The position numbers and the translations under genes are program-made. A stretch of DNA of 64,000 bases from Oikopleura dioica (lineage: Eukaryota > Chordata > Appendicularia > Copelata > Oikopleuridae). The notes under the pieces are model-generated. The model ran no database searches and had not been told where the DNA came from. It worked only from the letters and a program-made list of their open reading frames with translations. Shown piece after piece: positions 35,950-47,014 of this stretch. The stretch covers positions 3,353,001 through 3,417,000 of the forward strand of contig OU015567.1 in NCBI GenBank assembly GCA_907165135.1. Direction: 5' to 3'. How positions within the stretch are numbered: position 1 is the stretch's first letter; each line of letters opens with the position of its first letter.

Positions 35950-36274
35950 ATGAGAACGATTGTCATTATTTTTTTTCTCGCTTTTGCTGAACCTTTTCCT
36001 CAAGAGAAAGGTCCAAGTATTTATGATTTAAACGGGATGTATATGAATTGCGTCGGTAATTATGGGATTCTTTTTCGTATTGTTTTTTGGCACTTTTAGC
36101 AATGACGAAGATGTTCGAATTCAAGCAACTGGACATGTCCGGAATCGAAAAGATCTGCAATCTAGTCATGGCCACTGAAATTCTTGATCAACAGAAAGTG
36201 TATTTTTTTGACTCATTTTTTTTCATTCATTAATTTTTATTCATTTATAGCGAGCTGGAAGAAACTATGGATGA
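35950..36274 (+). CDS. Small secreted protein, possibly related to the 26 kb peptide gene
   Basis: Signal peptide MRTIVIIFFLAFAEPFP, then a helical body (SIYDLNGMYMNCV, MTKMFEFKQLDMSGIEKICN, EILDQQ). Exons 35950-36055, 36100-36197 and 36251-36274 end KRAGRNYG. If the last donor is read as GA four bases earlier, exon 3 stays open longer and ends GFIGNFL at 36330-36332. Pattern (signal, YDLxGMYM against ADLVYMGEL, then an ILxQ helix) loosely resembles the gene at 26021. Confidence 0.45.
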
Positions 36275-36484
36275 TTTGACAAGAGAACATCACGAAGGAA
36301 GCGAAATGGGATTCATTGGAAATTTTCTGTGAAAATGGTGCTGAAATCAACAAGGAGTCTACCCCTAATTTTTTTAGAAAATAATAAAACTAAGAAAACA
36401 TGAATCTAGAATGATCAAGTAAAATATAATCAAGTAAAAAAGAGCAGGCATTAAAATCAGAAAATTGTGTTGATTTGAGAACTG

Positions 36485-36613
36485 TCACCGACATTTGGGA
36501 CATGTTTTTGGGTCAAGGATGCTCAGGCATTGAAAGCAAAAGGTATGAAAGCAGGTGCTTATGCAAGCTTGATGATGGTTCTAATTGTCGTATTTCTCAT
36601 AGCAGACTCCGCA
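36485..36613 (-). pseudogene. Interrupted RING-finger remnant
   Basis: The - strand reads CGVCYEKYDN, an in-frame TAG, then STCFHTFCFQCL and KTCPKCR. That is a complete C3HC4 RING spacing broken by a stop. Its frame also does not follow from the canonical splice of the upstream exon. Probably the dead C-terminal RING of the gene at 36640-37435, unless the stop is an assembly error. Confidence 0.6.
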
Positions 36614-36639
36614 AGTAAGGGCGTTCTCTTTCATGGAAT

Positions 36640-37435
36640 TCATTTGTCGAGCTTAAAAATATAAGTAAGGAACTATCATCGAAAGCTGTACCGTAATATA
36701 TTGGTCTGATTTCATCTGTATCTTTTTCACTTCACTTAGTTTTGCGACCAGCATTTTCTTTTTCTTATCAAGACGACTTTTGTTCAGTTTTAGATCTGAC
36801 AACTTCTCAGAGACTTCTTTTATCCGTTGGTCATTTTCTGAGTCTTCATTGTTGATTTCTTCGAGCTTTCGTTGAATTTTCTGAATTGCGATATCGGCAT
36901 TTTTGAGTTGTGAAGACACTGAAGAGAAAGAAAGGTCAATTAAAAAATATCAGTTACCATCTGTTTTTTCATGAAAATGATTTCCGAACTCTTCGTAAGA
37001 AAGAATTTGATTGCAAATTTTCTGTGGACAAGAGAATTCAAGCGATTGAATATGCCCAGTGCTCGTTTGCAATTCTCGAAAAAACTTCATTTCATCAAAT
37101 GAAAAATCGCAGTTTTCCATAAAACTCTTTGTATTCTCCCCTTTTATCGAAAACCAATAGAGGCAATTGCATTTTTCCTTCGCTTTTTCGCGAAGGCAGT
37201 GCTCACAAATCCAGCGAATACACATGCCGCCTGATAAAGGATGGTTTTTGAAATCATCATGTTGTTCAATCCCAATCGAATGCGAGAACAAGGTTCTCTT
37301 CACTTGGCTATGAATCTGTTAGTCAAGACCTAAACTATGATTCATGGTCCGTGAACCAAGATCTGACCTGCAATACCAACAAAAATCCGAAGGAGAACGA
37401 GTTCCTTTTACAAATTCAACTGGAATTCCTCTCAT
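36640..37435 (-). CDS. Zinc-finger/coiled-coil protein, probably truncated E3-ligase-like
   Basis: Exons 37435-37368, 37307-36958, 36918-36692 join in phase. Canonical splicing to 36651 then stops after three residues at 36640. The N-terminal part has FCWYC, GGMCIRWICEHCL and KCNC, a RING- or B-box-like Cys/His set; a second set reads EFSCPQKICN...FGNHFHE. A coiled coil follows (IQKIQRKLEEINNEDSEND to VAKLSEVKKIQ). This layout suits a TRIM/RNF-type ubiquitin ligase, whose RING would lie just beyond in the broken segment 36485-36613. The gene may be non-functional or may use a splice I could not see. Confidence 0.5.
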
Positions 37436-37510
37436 TTTCTATCTTCAAGAAAATTTTGTTGTGAAAATGTCTGAAGCAAGTGCTCAGCAGTCATCTGTTC
37501 TATTTATTCA

Positions 37511-38012
37511 ATGATTTGCTTCTTGTTTATTTCTGTCATTTTTGCCGATAATTTATCAATGATAAATACAGAAGGGAAAGCGAAAGATTCTCAAAGTCAA
37601 CTAAGAACGGCTGATGCGAATGGAACACCGGCGGTGTCCAGCCTTTCTCTGGAAGATGGTAGACGCATTTGCGGTAAGATCCCCGCCAGCAAACGAATCA
37701 CTTCTTGACTTTTCCATATCAGGGCTGATAAACCTTCATGTGAGGAATTCCCTTTGGGGAGTTCTATTCTATCTTCAGAAAAATCGTGAAATTTTCAGTA
37801 CTGACTGTATTTTCCCCATTGAAATCATCATTTTTAATAAGAAAATTATTAAAATAGTTTTTTTTTTTGTTTTTCTCTTTATTTTTCGCCTGTTTAGATT
37901 CAAAGCTAAGCTGCATTTTCGCGACAATTCGACAAGCCAAATAATTATTTTTAGCCCGGCGCCGACGAAAAAGAAAAAGTTGGTACCGCGGAGTATTCCC
38001 AATTTTGTTTAA
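37511..38012 (+). CDS. Candidate small secreted or membrane protein
   Basis: Exon 1 (37511-37673) opens with a signal-like MICFLFISVIFADNLS and a polar stretch, ending at a good GTAAG donor. Following exons are less clear: 37723-37738, then an open frame from about 37780 to 38012 with a hydrophobic run (IVFFFVFLFIFRLF) and a basic tail. Only the first exon is well supported. Confidence 0.35.
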
Positions 38013-38613
38013 TGTTTTGCGGTTGCAAGTAACATGATAACAATTGTTAGCGCCGCGCTGAAACACGAAAAAAATGATAAAAAGAAAACTGAATGAAGCG
38101 AAAATGGAAAAAGTTGAGTCTGGTGTAAGAAGCAGTGTAGAACTCGTTTCATCGAAAGAAAGTATTTTTAGACGCATTATTCCGTACTTGCTCTGGAAAA
38201 CGAAATTCGACATAATCGAAAATTTCTAGAGCTGGTCTTTTTGGTCGATGCTCTCGGAAAATCGGATTATCTATTTACATGTTCTCCGCCTCTCTCAAAC
38301 CGCTCCGGCTCCCCTTAAATGGCAAAAACAAGATGATAAAATGGCGCGACATGTTAAAAAATCATTCCCAAGCCAGGTTTTTGGCGACGGAAAGCGCATC
38401 TTTCAGCCGTCTTGATAAAGAAATCTCGAAAAAAGACCGGATTTTTTTCGGCCAATGAAGCCGTTCCTACGATTCCTATTCGGAATGTTTACTTTTCTCC
38501 AAAGCTGTCTCTTTTCTTCTCCATTATTACTTTTTTTCATTCATCCACATATTCCTTTCAACTTCCCAATTTTCAATCTCAGAACATCAAATCAAAAAAA
38601 GAGAGAAAACCAA

Positions 38614-39536
38614 ATGAAGCTAGTTTCGTTTTTTCTTCTCGCATCATCCTCTTCAGCCTTTTACAAACCGAATCTTCATCTAACGCTCGTTCCGGCAGAT
38701 GTTGGCCCGACTTGGGAGAAAGCTCTGGAGCACTGTTCAGGAAAAGATGATTACTTAAGCACCAGGAGCCATGAATCATGGCCCATAAATACCAGGGCAC
38801 AAGATGTTCACAGGACAAAATTACATCACGAGTCTATCTTTATACAGAACGAAATCAGACGCTGCCGTATATTGAAGATCTGAGCGACCAACTATTTTTT
38901 GTAGAAGAGCTGAAAGCTTTTATGAAAATAAGAGCAGAAGAAGCTGGAAAGCCTGTCTCAGAACTACCCGTCTCATTCTATATCGGTTTGAAGCGAGGTG
39001 GGTTCGTCTTTCTCCGCGTAAGGAACACATGTTTTCAGAAGCAGCGGAATGGAAATGGAACTACATGAAGGAGGGCGAGGATCAAACAACTCAAATTTGC
39101 AACATGAGGTTTTCTATATAATAGTTGCTTGTTAGGAAGAATTGAAAACGACGGTGATGTTATGTTCAGTGAGTCGGCAGAAACTTTTTGGGCTCCGTTT
39201 TATCCTCCAGGAGAATCGGGAACTGATGGAGAAAAGGACAGGGACGTCTAAGGTTGAATTTTTTCAGCTTTTAAATGATGCTTATTTTCATCCTTGGGAA
39301 AGAACTGTGTGGTCATGGCCATCAACACGAAGCAAAACTCCTTGCTCCCCGATTTTTACGAGGACGATGCAAATTGGGTCGCGGAAAAATGCTTTGGCGG
39401 CGCTGGATTCAGAGGATACGCTTGTGTAGACCCGCTGATTGACGATTCGAAACTTTGCTCTCCCGACGCCGGAATTTCCAACTCACTTAATTTCTTTCTT
39501 ATTCTAGCTCTTTTCTACCTCTCAACGAGTTCTTGA
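38614..39536 (+). CDS. C-type lectin-like protein with GPI-type tail
   Basis: Five exons, all GT-AG and in phase (38614-38805, 38859-38997, 39039-39108, 39140-39245, 39303-39536), give about 246 residues. The signal peptide is MKLVSFFLLASSSSA. The CTLD shows W.KALEHC, then YIGLKREAAEWKWNYM, then CVVMAINT, and closes with W..EKCFGGAGFRGYAC. A hydrophobic C-terminus (SLNFFLILALFYLSTSS) without a basic stop-transfer suggests a GPI anchor. The usual calcium/sugar-binding EPN or QPD tripeptide was not found, so glycan binding is doubtful. Introns 3 and 4 are short (31 and 57 bp). Confidence 0.75.
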
Positions 39537-39781
39537 AATAAAGAGAAAAAGCCAGCTTTAGTTGCTTTGAAATTTCGGAAATTGTAATCCAAGCTGGTTT
39601 TTAGCGCAACGGCCGCGACATGCGCAAAAACATGACTTTCCGTGTTCAGCGCGTCTGGACCGGGTTCCGATAGCTTGTTGAAAAGAGGAAAGCTACCGAA
39701 TATCCACATTTTGCGGTTTGATTCATTTCTAGGCTTATTTTTTCGAGTAATAGGGTCGTTAGCGGATAACTCATGGCAAAA

Positions 39782-39845
39782 TCGAGAAGCTTGCGGCTTC
39801 GAGATAACAAGAGAAATAGCCGCGCAAAGCGCGGCTTCGATTTTT
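39782..39845. repeat. CGGCTT-hairpin repeat copy
   Basis: GAAGCTTGCGGCTTCG at the left and GCCGCGCAAAGCGCGGCTTC at the right. The same CGC..GCGGCTTCG words recur at 40875, 45291, 45910 and 51072. Confidence 0.55.
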
Positions 39846-40139
39846 TTATTCAAAAAAATTTGATTCGTGATGCAATCATTTTTCTATTTTTGGTTCATTT
39901 TTCTGATAAAATTCCTTTATAAAAAAAGAATTGATGGCGAAAAAATGGAGCTCGGCTAATGGCATTTTATCCCTAATTAGCGCGGCTTATCGTCTATCAG
40001 ATAAATTGGAACATGCCGTTGATAAAGGTTCTATTATAGCAGAAACACGGCCGCGTTGGGGGCTGGAAAGGACATTCCAGGAGGCGCCTCCACGCGCCGA
40101 AGCGGCACCACCGCCAACCGCAACCGTGTTGAGACCATA

Positions 40140-41771
40140 ACCAACCGGTAACGATGAATTGATTCGAACAGGGACGACGAAAAAGGACGACGCTGAACCC
40201 GGCGCCCGGAAGAAATTGAAGCAATTTGGAAAGAAATTAAAAATCGGGAAAAAGAAAAAAGAAAGATACGGGCAAAAAATCGCTGATAAAAAGGTTTTCC
40301 TTAGTTGATTTATCTTTTTACAGATTATAAAGAATTTTGAATTGTTGATTTTGAAATCAAGGAAGAGAAAAATTTCGGTTTTTTTTTGTTTTTGGCTTTT
40401 CAGTAGAAGAAAAATTTTATCGAAAAATTCAGAAAGAAAATTTCGCTTCGATTTCGAGATCGAAAATCTGAGCGTCTAAGAATGTTCTTGAAAAAATGCG
40501 CGAATGTTAACAGATCGTCTCGATCCATTACAAGGTTCAATACACGTGTTTACAGAGGTCCGGGCGCGCTGTTACATAATCATATGTCCGGACAAAGAAA
40601 AATTTTGTTCAAAAGTTGGATAAGCCAATTTTAGCGGGCCGGAATCTGTGTTTTTGGTTAATTGAGGAACACGCCTTGGCTAGTCACGAGCGATGTAGAA
40701 CATTTCATCGACACAGGGACAATCTCGCGACAACATTGATTCGCATCAAATTCATTAAGCAGGATCTCCATCAAAAACTATCCCTCACGTTCCATCAATA
40801 TTATCACTCATCAGGACTGAATTTTATCATAAAATTTATAATAAAGAATACCGAGCTCAATCTTTCTCAAGCATCTTGCGGAGCCGCTTCGCGGCTCTTT
40901 TGAGGAGAAAGCCGCTACGCGGCTTTTTATTGAAGCTTCTTGACTCATATTCTAGAGATCAGTCTTACTGTAGCCAATCAACGGTACTTTTTACTAAGAA
41001 AAAGTCAGAAATCCAACTTTTGGTTGAAATCCGCGGTCGATCGACTCGATACTCGCGAAAAAAATTGGCTGGCGGAATACTTACAAGGCGAAAAATTCAA
41101 AATTTAAATCCCTTGTCATTAATCCTTGACTTACATGGCGCTCAAGTAGCGCTGAGCAAAGTACGCAGAGCACGATATGCACATCCTAATGCCAAATGCA
41201 CCGCTTCGGGCTGATATGGGGAAAGAAAAAGAGAAAGAAATTTTTCTTCAAATTCCCAAAAAAAAATCAGCCTATCCATGAAGCGAAAGAAGCAGAGCTG
41301 TAATAAGGGTGAGCCCTGAGAAAATGGCCAAATTGAGTGAAGTGGGAGGTTAATTCATGAGCTAACTGCTACATATGTTTTTGTAATTGATCCAGTTATT
41401 CCTTCTTCTACGAAAAGAAACCCCGCTTGGCCTTGGTTAAATCTAATTTTCCTCAAGAATTTCAATTTTCGAATACTTTCCATTACCAAATTATCGATCA
41501 AAAAATGAGTTCTTCGAAGACTTCGAGGTGCATGCTTGCTTCGATCAATCATTTTCTCGTTGCGCGCGACAGGTTTGTCCCATTTTTGTAATTTCTAATC
41601 AATCCAAAGTTTGTTAATTGCGTCAAGCAGCTAATTAATTTGTCAGCCACGAACTTCCGTTTTTTAGAAATTAAGATTTTTGAAATTAAAAAATCAAGAA
41701 AAAATTGTTGATTTTTTAAGGTTTTTTGAGAAAGTTTTTTATTTAAATTTTATCGAAGCTGTCTTTGTTGT
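40140..41771. other. Gene-poor region
   Basis: No coding region supported apart from short ORFs; contains one CGGCTT-hairpin copy. Confidence 0.4.
40875..40932. repeat. CGGCTT-hairpin repeat copy
   Basis: Two adjacent hairpins, AGCCGCTTCGCGGCT and AAGCCGCTACGCGGCTTT, typical of the palindromic core of the local MITE family. Confidence 0.65.
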
Positions 41772-41957
41772 TTATTTCTGAGAGTTAATTCTGCGGTGAC
41801 ATTCGCCTCGAGTTCTTGGGGGAGTTACACGCGTTATGCTGGGCTTATACACATGTTGTCGCATATAGGTCGCCTCTGGATGTTCGAACACACGTCGTCG
41901 AATGTAATCGAAAATGTTTTTGCGCATGTCACATCCGTGTTTTGAACTTTCCGACAT
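41772..41957 (-). CDS. Candidate small basic protein
   Basis: An ATG-started frame of 61 residues (MSESSKHGCDMRKNIFDYIR to HRRINSQK), basic and without signal or membrane span. An AATAAA-containing AAATAAAAAA string lies about 40 bases after the stop on the same strand, which favours a transcript. No family recognised; an upstream exon may be missing. Confidence 0.35.
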   Translation of the reverse strand: MSESSKHGCDMRKNIFDYIRRRVFEHPEATYMRQHVYKPSITRVTPPRTRGECHRRINSQK

Positions 41958-42261
41958 CGCTAAGCCTCTTCTAGCGCGCGAACATGATCACGTGCAACTA
42001 TGTTCGTTTGATAACGGCATGTTAGATCGTCCTTTTCATAATTTAACTTTTTGAGTCTCAAAAAAATTATAATAAAAAAAATATGAAAATGACGCCATCC
42101 TCCTAACTTCAACATCCTGAAATAGGTTTCCACGCAGATGTGCATCCTCAGTTTTGCCTCAAGAATACTCTTGGATAAGTTAATCCGGAAGCACAAGGTT
42201 TGGTCGTACATTCACTGACATGGGGAAATTGTGACCAGTCAAAGACGTCTGGGAGAAGTTT

Positions 42262-43385
42262 CCATAACGTACCCCCCCCCCCTAGCTCGCTCACATTTTG
42301 TGAACATTTTCCCCTTACTCGCTTAGTTAAACTCCAACAAGACCCCCCTTGGTCGCTCGCTTTTTGTTACCAAAGTCCTTTGGTCGCTTTCCTTCTTTTG
42401 CATTCTACGCCCCCTTGTTCGCCCTCCTTGGTTTCGACGGCGCACCTTTGCTCGCCCGCCTTTCTCCGTCATTTATCCCTTGTTCGCTCTTGAAGCCCCG
42501 CGACAACGCTTTATAACGCGTAGCTCATTTTCGTTTTCACTTTTAAAAGGCTTTTTAACTTTGATTTTCATGATTTTTTCCGAGCAAGCTTATCTTTTTA
42601 TGCTCTCTTACGTCCATTTTGTCAAATTTTCATATCTTCTTCATAAGAAGAAAATTTGGACACATCATTTCGAGTAAACATAAGTAACTCCTGGCGGGGT
42701 AACGTTAAAATTCATATCTTTCGAGTCAGGTGAGATTATTTCTTTTTGACACAAGAAATGAAATTCTCAAGTCGTCATTTTGTATAAGGGAAAAATACTG
42801 TTCAAGGAAATTTCAGAAATCTACTGTAATTTTTGAAAATTGCAGAGGTACACTACCCGCTCAATCCACATGGAACGCTAGAGTTAAATAAAATAGATAA
42901 GTTTGGGGGGATTTCCGCGGCGTTTGTTAAAAGAACCAGTCTCAACTTGAAGATCCGACTATTTTGAGTATAAATGTACATATGAAGTCACACGATCAAG
43001 TGTACGGCATAATTCAGCGTTGATACAAGATATAAAAATTTAACTGGACGCTTTAAAAAGAGGAAATGAAGTTTAGTTAATGTCAAAATATTCATGAAAA
43101 TGAAAAATAAAATTCCCTATGAAAAGCTTGAGTCGAAAGTACAGTAAGAGCTGTAAGAGCGACCCAAGCCGAGCTAGGCTTTGGCGGTCTCGCGGCGAAC
43201 AAGGGATAAATGGGTGAGGAGGAGCGAACAAGGGCGCGCGAGGTAAAAAGAAGGATGGCGACTAATGGAGCGCGCTGAAACAAGAATGAGAGCGAGCAAG
43301 GGGACTTTGATAAAATTTAACTAAGCGAGCAAGGGAAAAATGTTCACAAAATGTGAGCGAGCAAGGGGGTGGGGTACGTTATTTT
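42262..43385. mobile_element. Fold-back element with long inverted arms
   Basis: The left arm (about 42262-42490) begins ATAACGTACCCC and contains GCTCGCTCACATTTTGTGAA, CGCTTAGTTAAA and repeated CCCTTG-TCGC words. The right arm (about 43175-43385) is its inverse complement and ends GGGGTACGTTAT. About 680 bp of AT-rich sequence separates the arms; no transposase was recognised. It is likely a non-autonomous fold-back or large MITE-type transposon. Confidence 0.75.
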
Positions 43386-45290
43386 AAGCGGTCTTCTTCC
43401 TCCAAGTTGCGCAATTTAAAATTCTCCCGACAGGAGTTTTCGTGTTTGACTTTTTGCCTGAATCAATATCTGATTCAATACTGTTTCTTTTTTCCTCAAA
43501 ATAATCCTTCCTCATTTTCACCTGTTTTTTTAACTTATGCGTTTAACTTTCACTCTTAAAAAGATTGATACTCTTAAAAGAGTATTTTTCAATTTTAATT
43601 AAGTAAAAAATAATTATAGTTTTAAAATTTTTTGCTTTTTGAAATTGTCTATTTGTCTTCATAATTCATTCTTCACCTTCCAAAACCTTCCAAAAAGAAA
43701 GAAAATAGCTCCAGTGGAAAACGAAAAGAGACTCCTGCAGGAAAAATATGGCAGCGCCACCGCGTGGCCTCCCCTGTGTCCTTTCCATCTTTCTAATATT
43801 TCGGCACCTAAGCATCTACCAACTCGCAAAGGAGGCCCGTATTATCCGCCTTCCCTGTTAGATTTCGCAGCTTTGCCATTTTGCCATCAATTTTATTTCG
43901 ACCAAACAGAGAATTTCCAAAAAACGAAGATCAAAAAGTGAAGACAAAGAAGACTCATCTCTGGAAGAAAAAATGTCGCTAACGGAAAGTGGTTCACGAT
44001 CGAAAGAAAAAAGTAATATGTCATGTTTAAAAGTGAAGGGCCTAGCTCAATTTGCCTCCCCCGCTTCGTGCTCTATGTAAGGGGGTATGCGAAAGTACAT
44101 GGGGCTGGAATTCGCGACCGCCAAATTCCAAAAATTCTCGACGACGTCACCCGAGAATTGAAAACGCGAAAATGGGCAATGCATTTTGAGAGATATTTAA
44201 TTGGTCCATGAATTTGAGTTTGAAATCAAAGAAATCAAGATATAAGAAAACTGTATTACTCTAGTATTTATTACACGAAGTGATTCTCAGACAGACAGTG
44301 TCACGTGGTCAATAATTATTCTTTTCTTTAGGGCATAATTTTCTAAAATCAAGATTTTTTCTTGACTTCTATTCAAAAAAATTATTTTAGTCACACCCAT
44401 AATAGTTTTACAATCAGATCAAAGTTTTTAAAATTAAAATAAAGGGTGTATTTTCTGAATTTTTAAATGAAGAAATCCTAAACCCCATTCCTTTCTCCTA
44501 ACCTAAGCCTCACCCTTAGGAAAGCCTTAAATTTTCGCGTTATTCAAATTTTAAAATAAAAACTTAAAAAAGAATGATTATGTTTTTTTTTGAACTCAAA
44601 TATGTAACAAGAATCACAAGCGCTAGAATTCAGCTTCTTTCGAAAGAAAACGAAAAGAAAGCCGCGCGTGGCTCTAAACATGGATAAGGGAAGCATTATA
44701 CGCAAACATATGTTCCCGTTCAATGGCCCTTTGTCGCTAAACGAGGTTTATCTTTCACAAAGCGCCCCAAAATAGTTCCGAAACAAGCGAAAAACATGAC
44801 AAGATTTCTGATCTCCAAGGTCAGCTGCCCAGAAAAAAAATCAAAAAGAACATGGCCAGATTTTTTTCAAGAAATTTTCGGCTAGAATTTTGGATGTGCT
44901 AAAAGTGCTGAGAAAAGGGAACGTCTCCTTAATTTTGGATTGCAACAAGAATAACAGAATAACAATATTTATGTTTTGCTGGACAAAGTTTTCGTTTCCG
45001 CCCGCGAGGAGCAAATTTTATGTCTAAATTACTTTTTCCTTGTCAGCTCGGTAATTGCGACAAGTTGGTGAACGGGAAGAAAAACAACTCAGAATGAAAG
45101 GGAGACAAACTGAAATGAGCAGAAAACACAAATTTCATTTTGTAGTTTTGTCACTCGCTGGGCGCCAGCAATTAGCCAAACAAGCATCATAATAAAGGAG
45201 AAACATCCCGTTTTGGATTCATTGCCAGCAGGAAATTAAGGAGGCGACAATTTTACGTGGGGGCAATTTTCAAACATTCTAGTGTCTCAG
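43386..45290. other. Gene-poor region
   Basis: Includes an ATG-started 62-codon frame at 44023-44211 (ILDDVTRELKTRKWAMHFER) with no supporting context. Nothing else recognised. Confidence 0.4.
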
Positions 45291-45404
45291 GGGCTTTAAT
45301 GAAAAGCCGCAAAACGGCTTCGCAAAAAGACCATTTTTTATTATGCTCAAGCCGTTTTGCGGCTTCTTTTGAAAAAGCCGCTACGCGGCTTTTCATTAAA
45401 GCCC
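45291..45404. repeat. CGGCTT-hairpin MITE copy
   Basis: Inverted ends GGGCTTTAATGAAAAGCCGC and GCGGCTTTTCATTAAAGCCC are exact inverses over 20 bases; an internal GCCGTTTTGCGGCTTC is present. CAGAACCTG follows on the right, as in the longer copies. Confidence 0.75.
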
Positions 45405-45909
45405 TTTCAGAACCTGAATTAGCCTGTGTATAAAGTTTCAAGAACATTTTTGGCTCGTGGAAGAATGTATAAATGCTCTTATCAGCATTTATATTGGAAT
45501 ATTGGAAGCGCAACAAATTTATATATTCTGAACATGGTTTTGCGCCCCGTTGTCGTGCGCGCCATGTCCTTATCGGCCAATTAGAATTTTACGGGCGAGG
45601 ACTTTTTAACATGGTGTTTTCCGAGCGGAGAATAATTTGCGCCGCGCTGAGCTGAATCGAGAACTACTGGCTTCAGTTAGTTCTTGTCAGCGTGCCCAGT
45701 TTATGGTAATAAACATAAACCGCCAGCTGCAGCTATGAGTAGTACGGTCAGGATTCGCAATTCCCCGGAATTGTTATTGCCTCTTGCTCGAATATTTTTT
45801 ACAACTTTCAATTTTTTTCGTCGAAATCTCATTTTTTATTCTTCATAAAAAAACCTGCCTTTTACTTATGACCTGGTCCAGGTAAGCTCAGTCCTGAACA
45901 AGGTTCGAA

Positions 45910-46070
45910 AACCTGTGTAGAAAACCTGACTCAGGGTTTTGAATTAATTCAATGTCAAGCCGCAAAGGTTATATTGGCGAAGCCGCTTTGCGGCTTCGTT
46001 TTTAAAAAAGCCGCTGCGCGGCTTTTGATTGAATTATCTAAAAACCACAGTCTGGTTTTCTATACAGGTT
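45910..46070. repeat. CGGCTT-hairpin MITE copy, complete
   Basis: Terminal inverted repeats of about 55 bases start AACCTGTGTAGAAAACC on the left and end GGTTTTCTATACAGGTT on the right. The core GAAGCCGCTTTGCGGCTTCG is a perfect palindrome around a short loop. Confidence 0.8.
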
Positions 46071-46687
46071 CTTGCGATTCCTACTTTTTGAGGTAAGAAA
46101 GGAAGAATCTTGTTTAGTATCCAAAAAATAATCCTCGAACAGGTTCTGAGCTTGTATCTTGGTTTGTAAACATTTGTCTATTGGTTTTTGATGCAGGGGA
46201 CATCGATTTATCACATTGTAAGTTATATAAGTTGAACGTTGTTTACACTTGTTACCAGCGTTGTTAACAGTGTTGCACTAGGTGGCCACGTCCGGCCGGG
46301 CAAGGAACAAGCAACTTAATTCGTTCTTGATTCTTTTTTTTTCGCGACAAAGAGGGTGCTAGAGAGCTACGAAAAGAATAAGAGGAAGGTGAAACAAATG
46401 AACAAGGGAAGAAGAAGGATATGCCTATAATTTGCGGAATTCCAGTTTTTAAAAAACTATCATAAAAAACAAATCATTTGAAATACCATTCTTCGAAGAT
46501 TTTTTCATGAAAACTCATGTTTCATCCAAATTTCCATTAATTCTTTAAAATATGAATAAGCTTAAAAATACAAGTGCATCATTCATTATTAATGAAAATA
46601 TGAACCTTTTTTGATATAAAAACAGGGAGATACTAGACATAAAACATGCGCATTTTTTGCATAAGAGACCTTCTATTGCCTCGATTT

Positions 46688-46800
46688 CCAGCAGGTGGCG
46701 CGCTGGGTCCGCTGGGCGCTCCGCTTGCTCAGGGACTGGCCCTCACTCGCGGACTGGCTGCTTGGTCCCAGCGTCGAGGTGCCCCAGCGCCACCTAGAAG
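46688..46800. promoter_or_regulatory. Pair of opposed CTCF-like motifs in a GC-rich block
   Basis: CCAGCAGGTGGCGCG at 46688-46702 fits the CTCF core. AGCGCCACCTAGAAG at 46786-46800 is a similar motif on the opposite strand. They bracket a GC-rich 110 bp just upstream of the Iroquois gene. The block is also open as a reading frame, so coincidence with a lost exon is possible. Binding is inference. Confidence 0.35.
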
Positions 46801-47014
46801 TGAAACTGCGCGGTGGTGTCCCAGCGTATCCTTAGCAATCTGCGCCCCTTGTTAAAACCTCGTACTACATGAGTTCTTGTCCTGCTTGAGCAGATTTATT
46901 TTTTGTAATTTATCGACCAGCCAGACAAGATCAACAACACTTTTTCAAATTGAGACATTTTATAAACACAACAGTGAAAACAGTAGATATCAAATCGTGA
47001 ACCAATCAAAACAG

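Noticed and set aside
40150-40230. Possible tRNA because of GATTCGAAC
   Set aside because: No acceptor stem or anticodon arm can be folded around it.
46646-46855. Possible first coding exon of the Iroquois gene in the GC-rich block
   Set aside because: No donor joins it in frame to 47015 and its translation does not resemble Iroquois N-termini.
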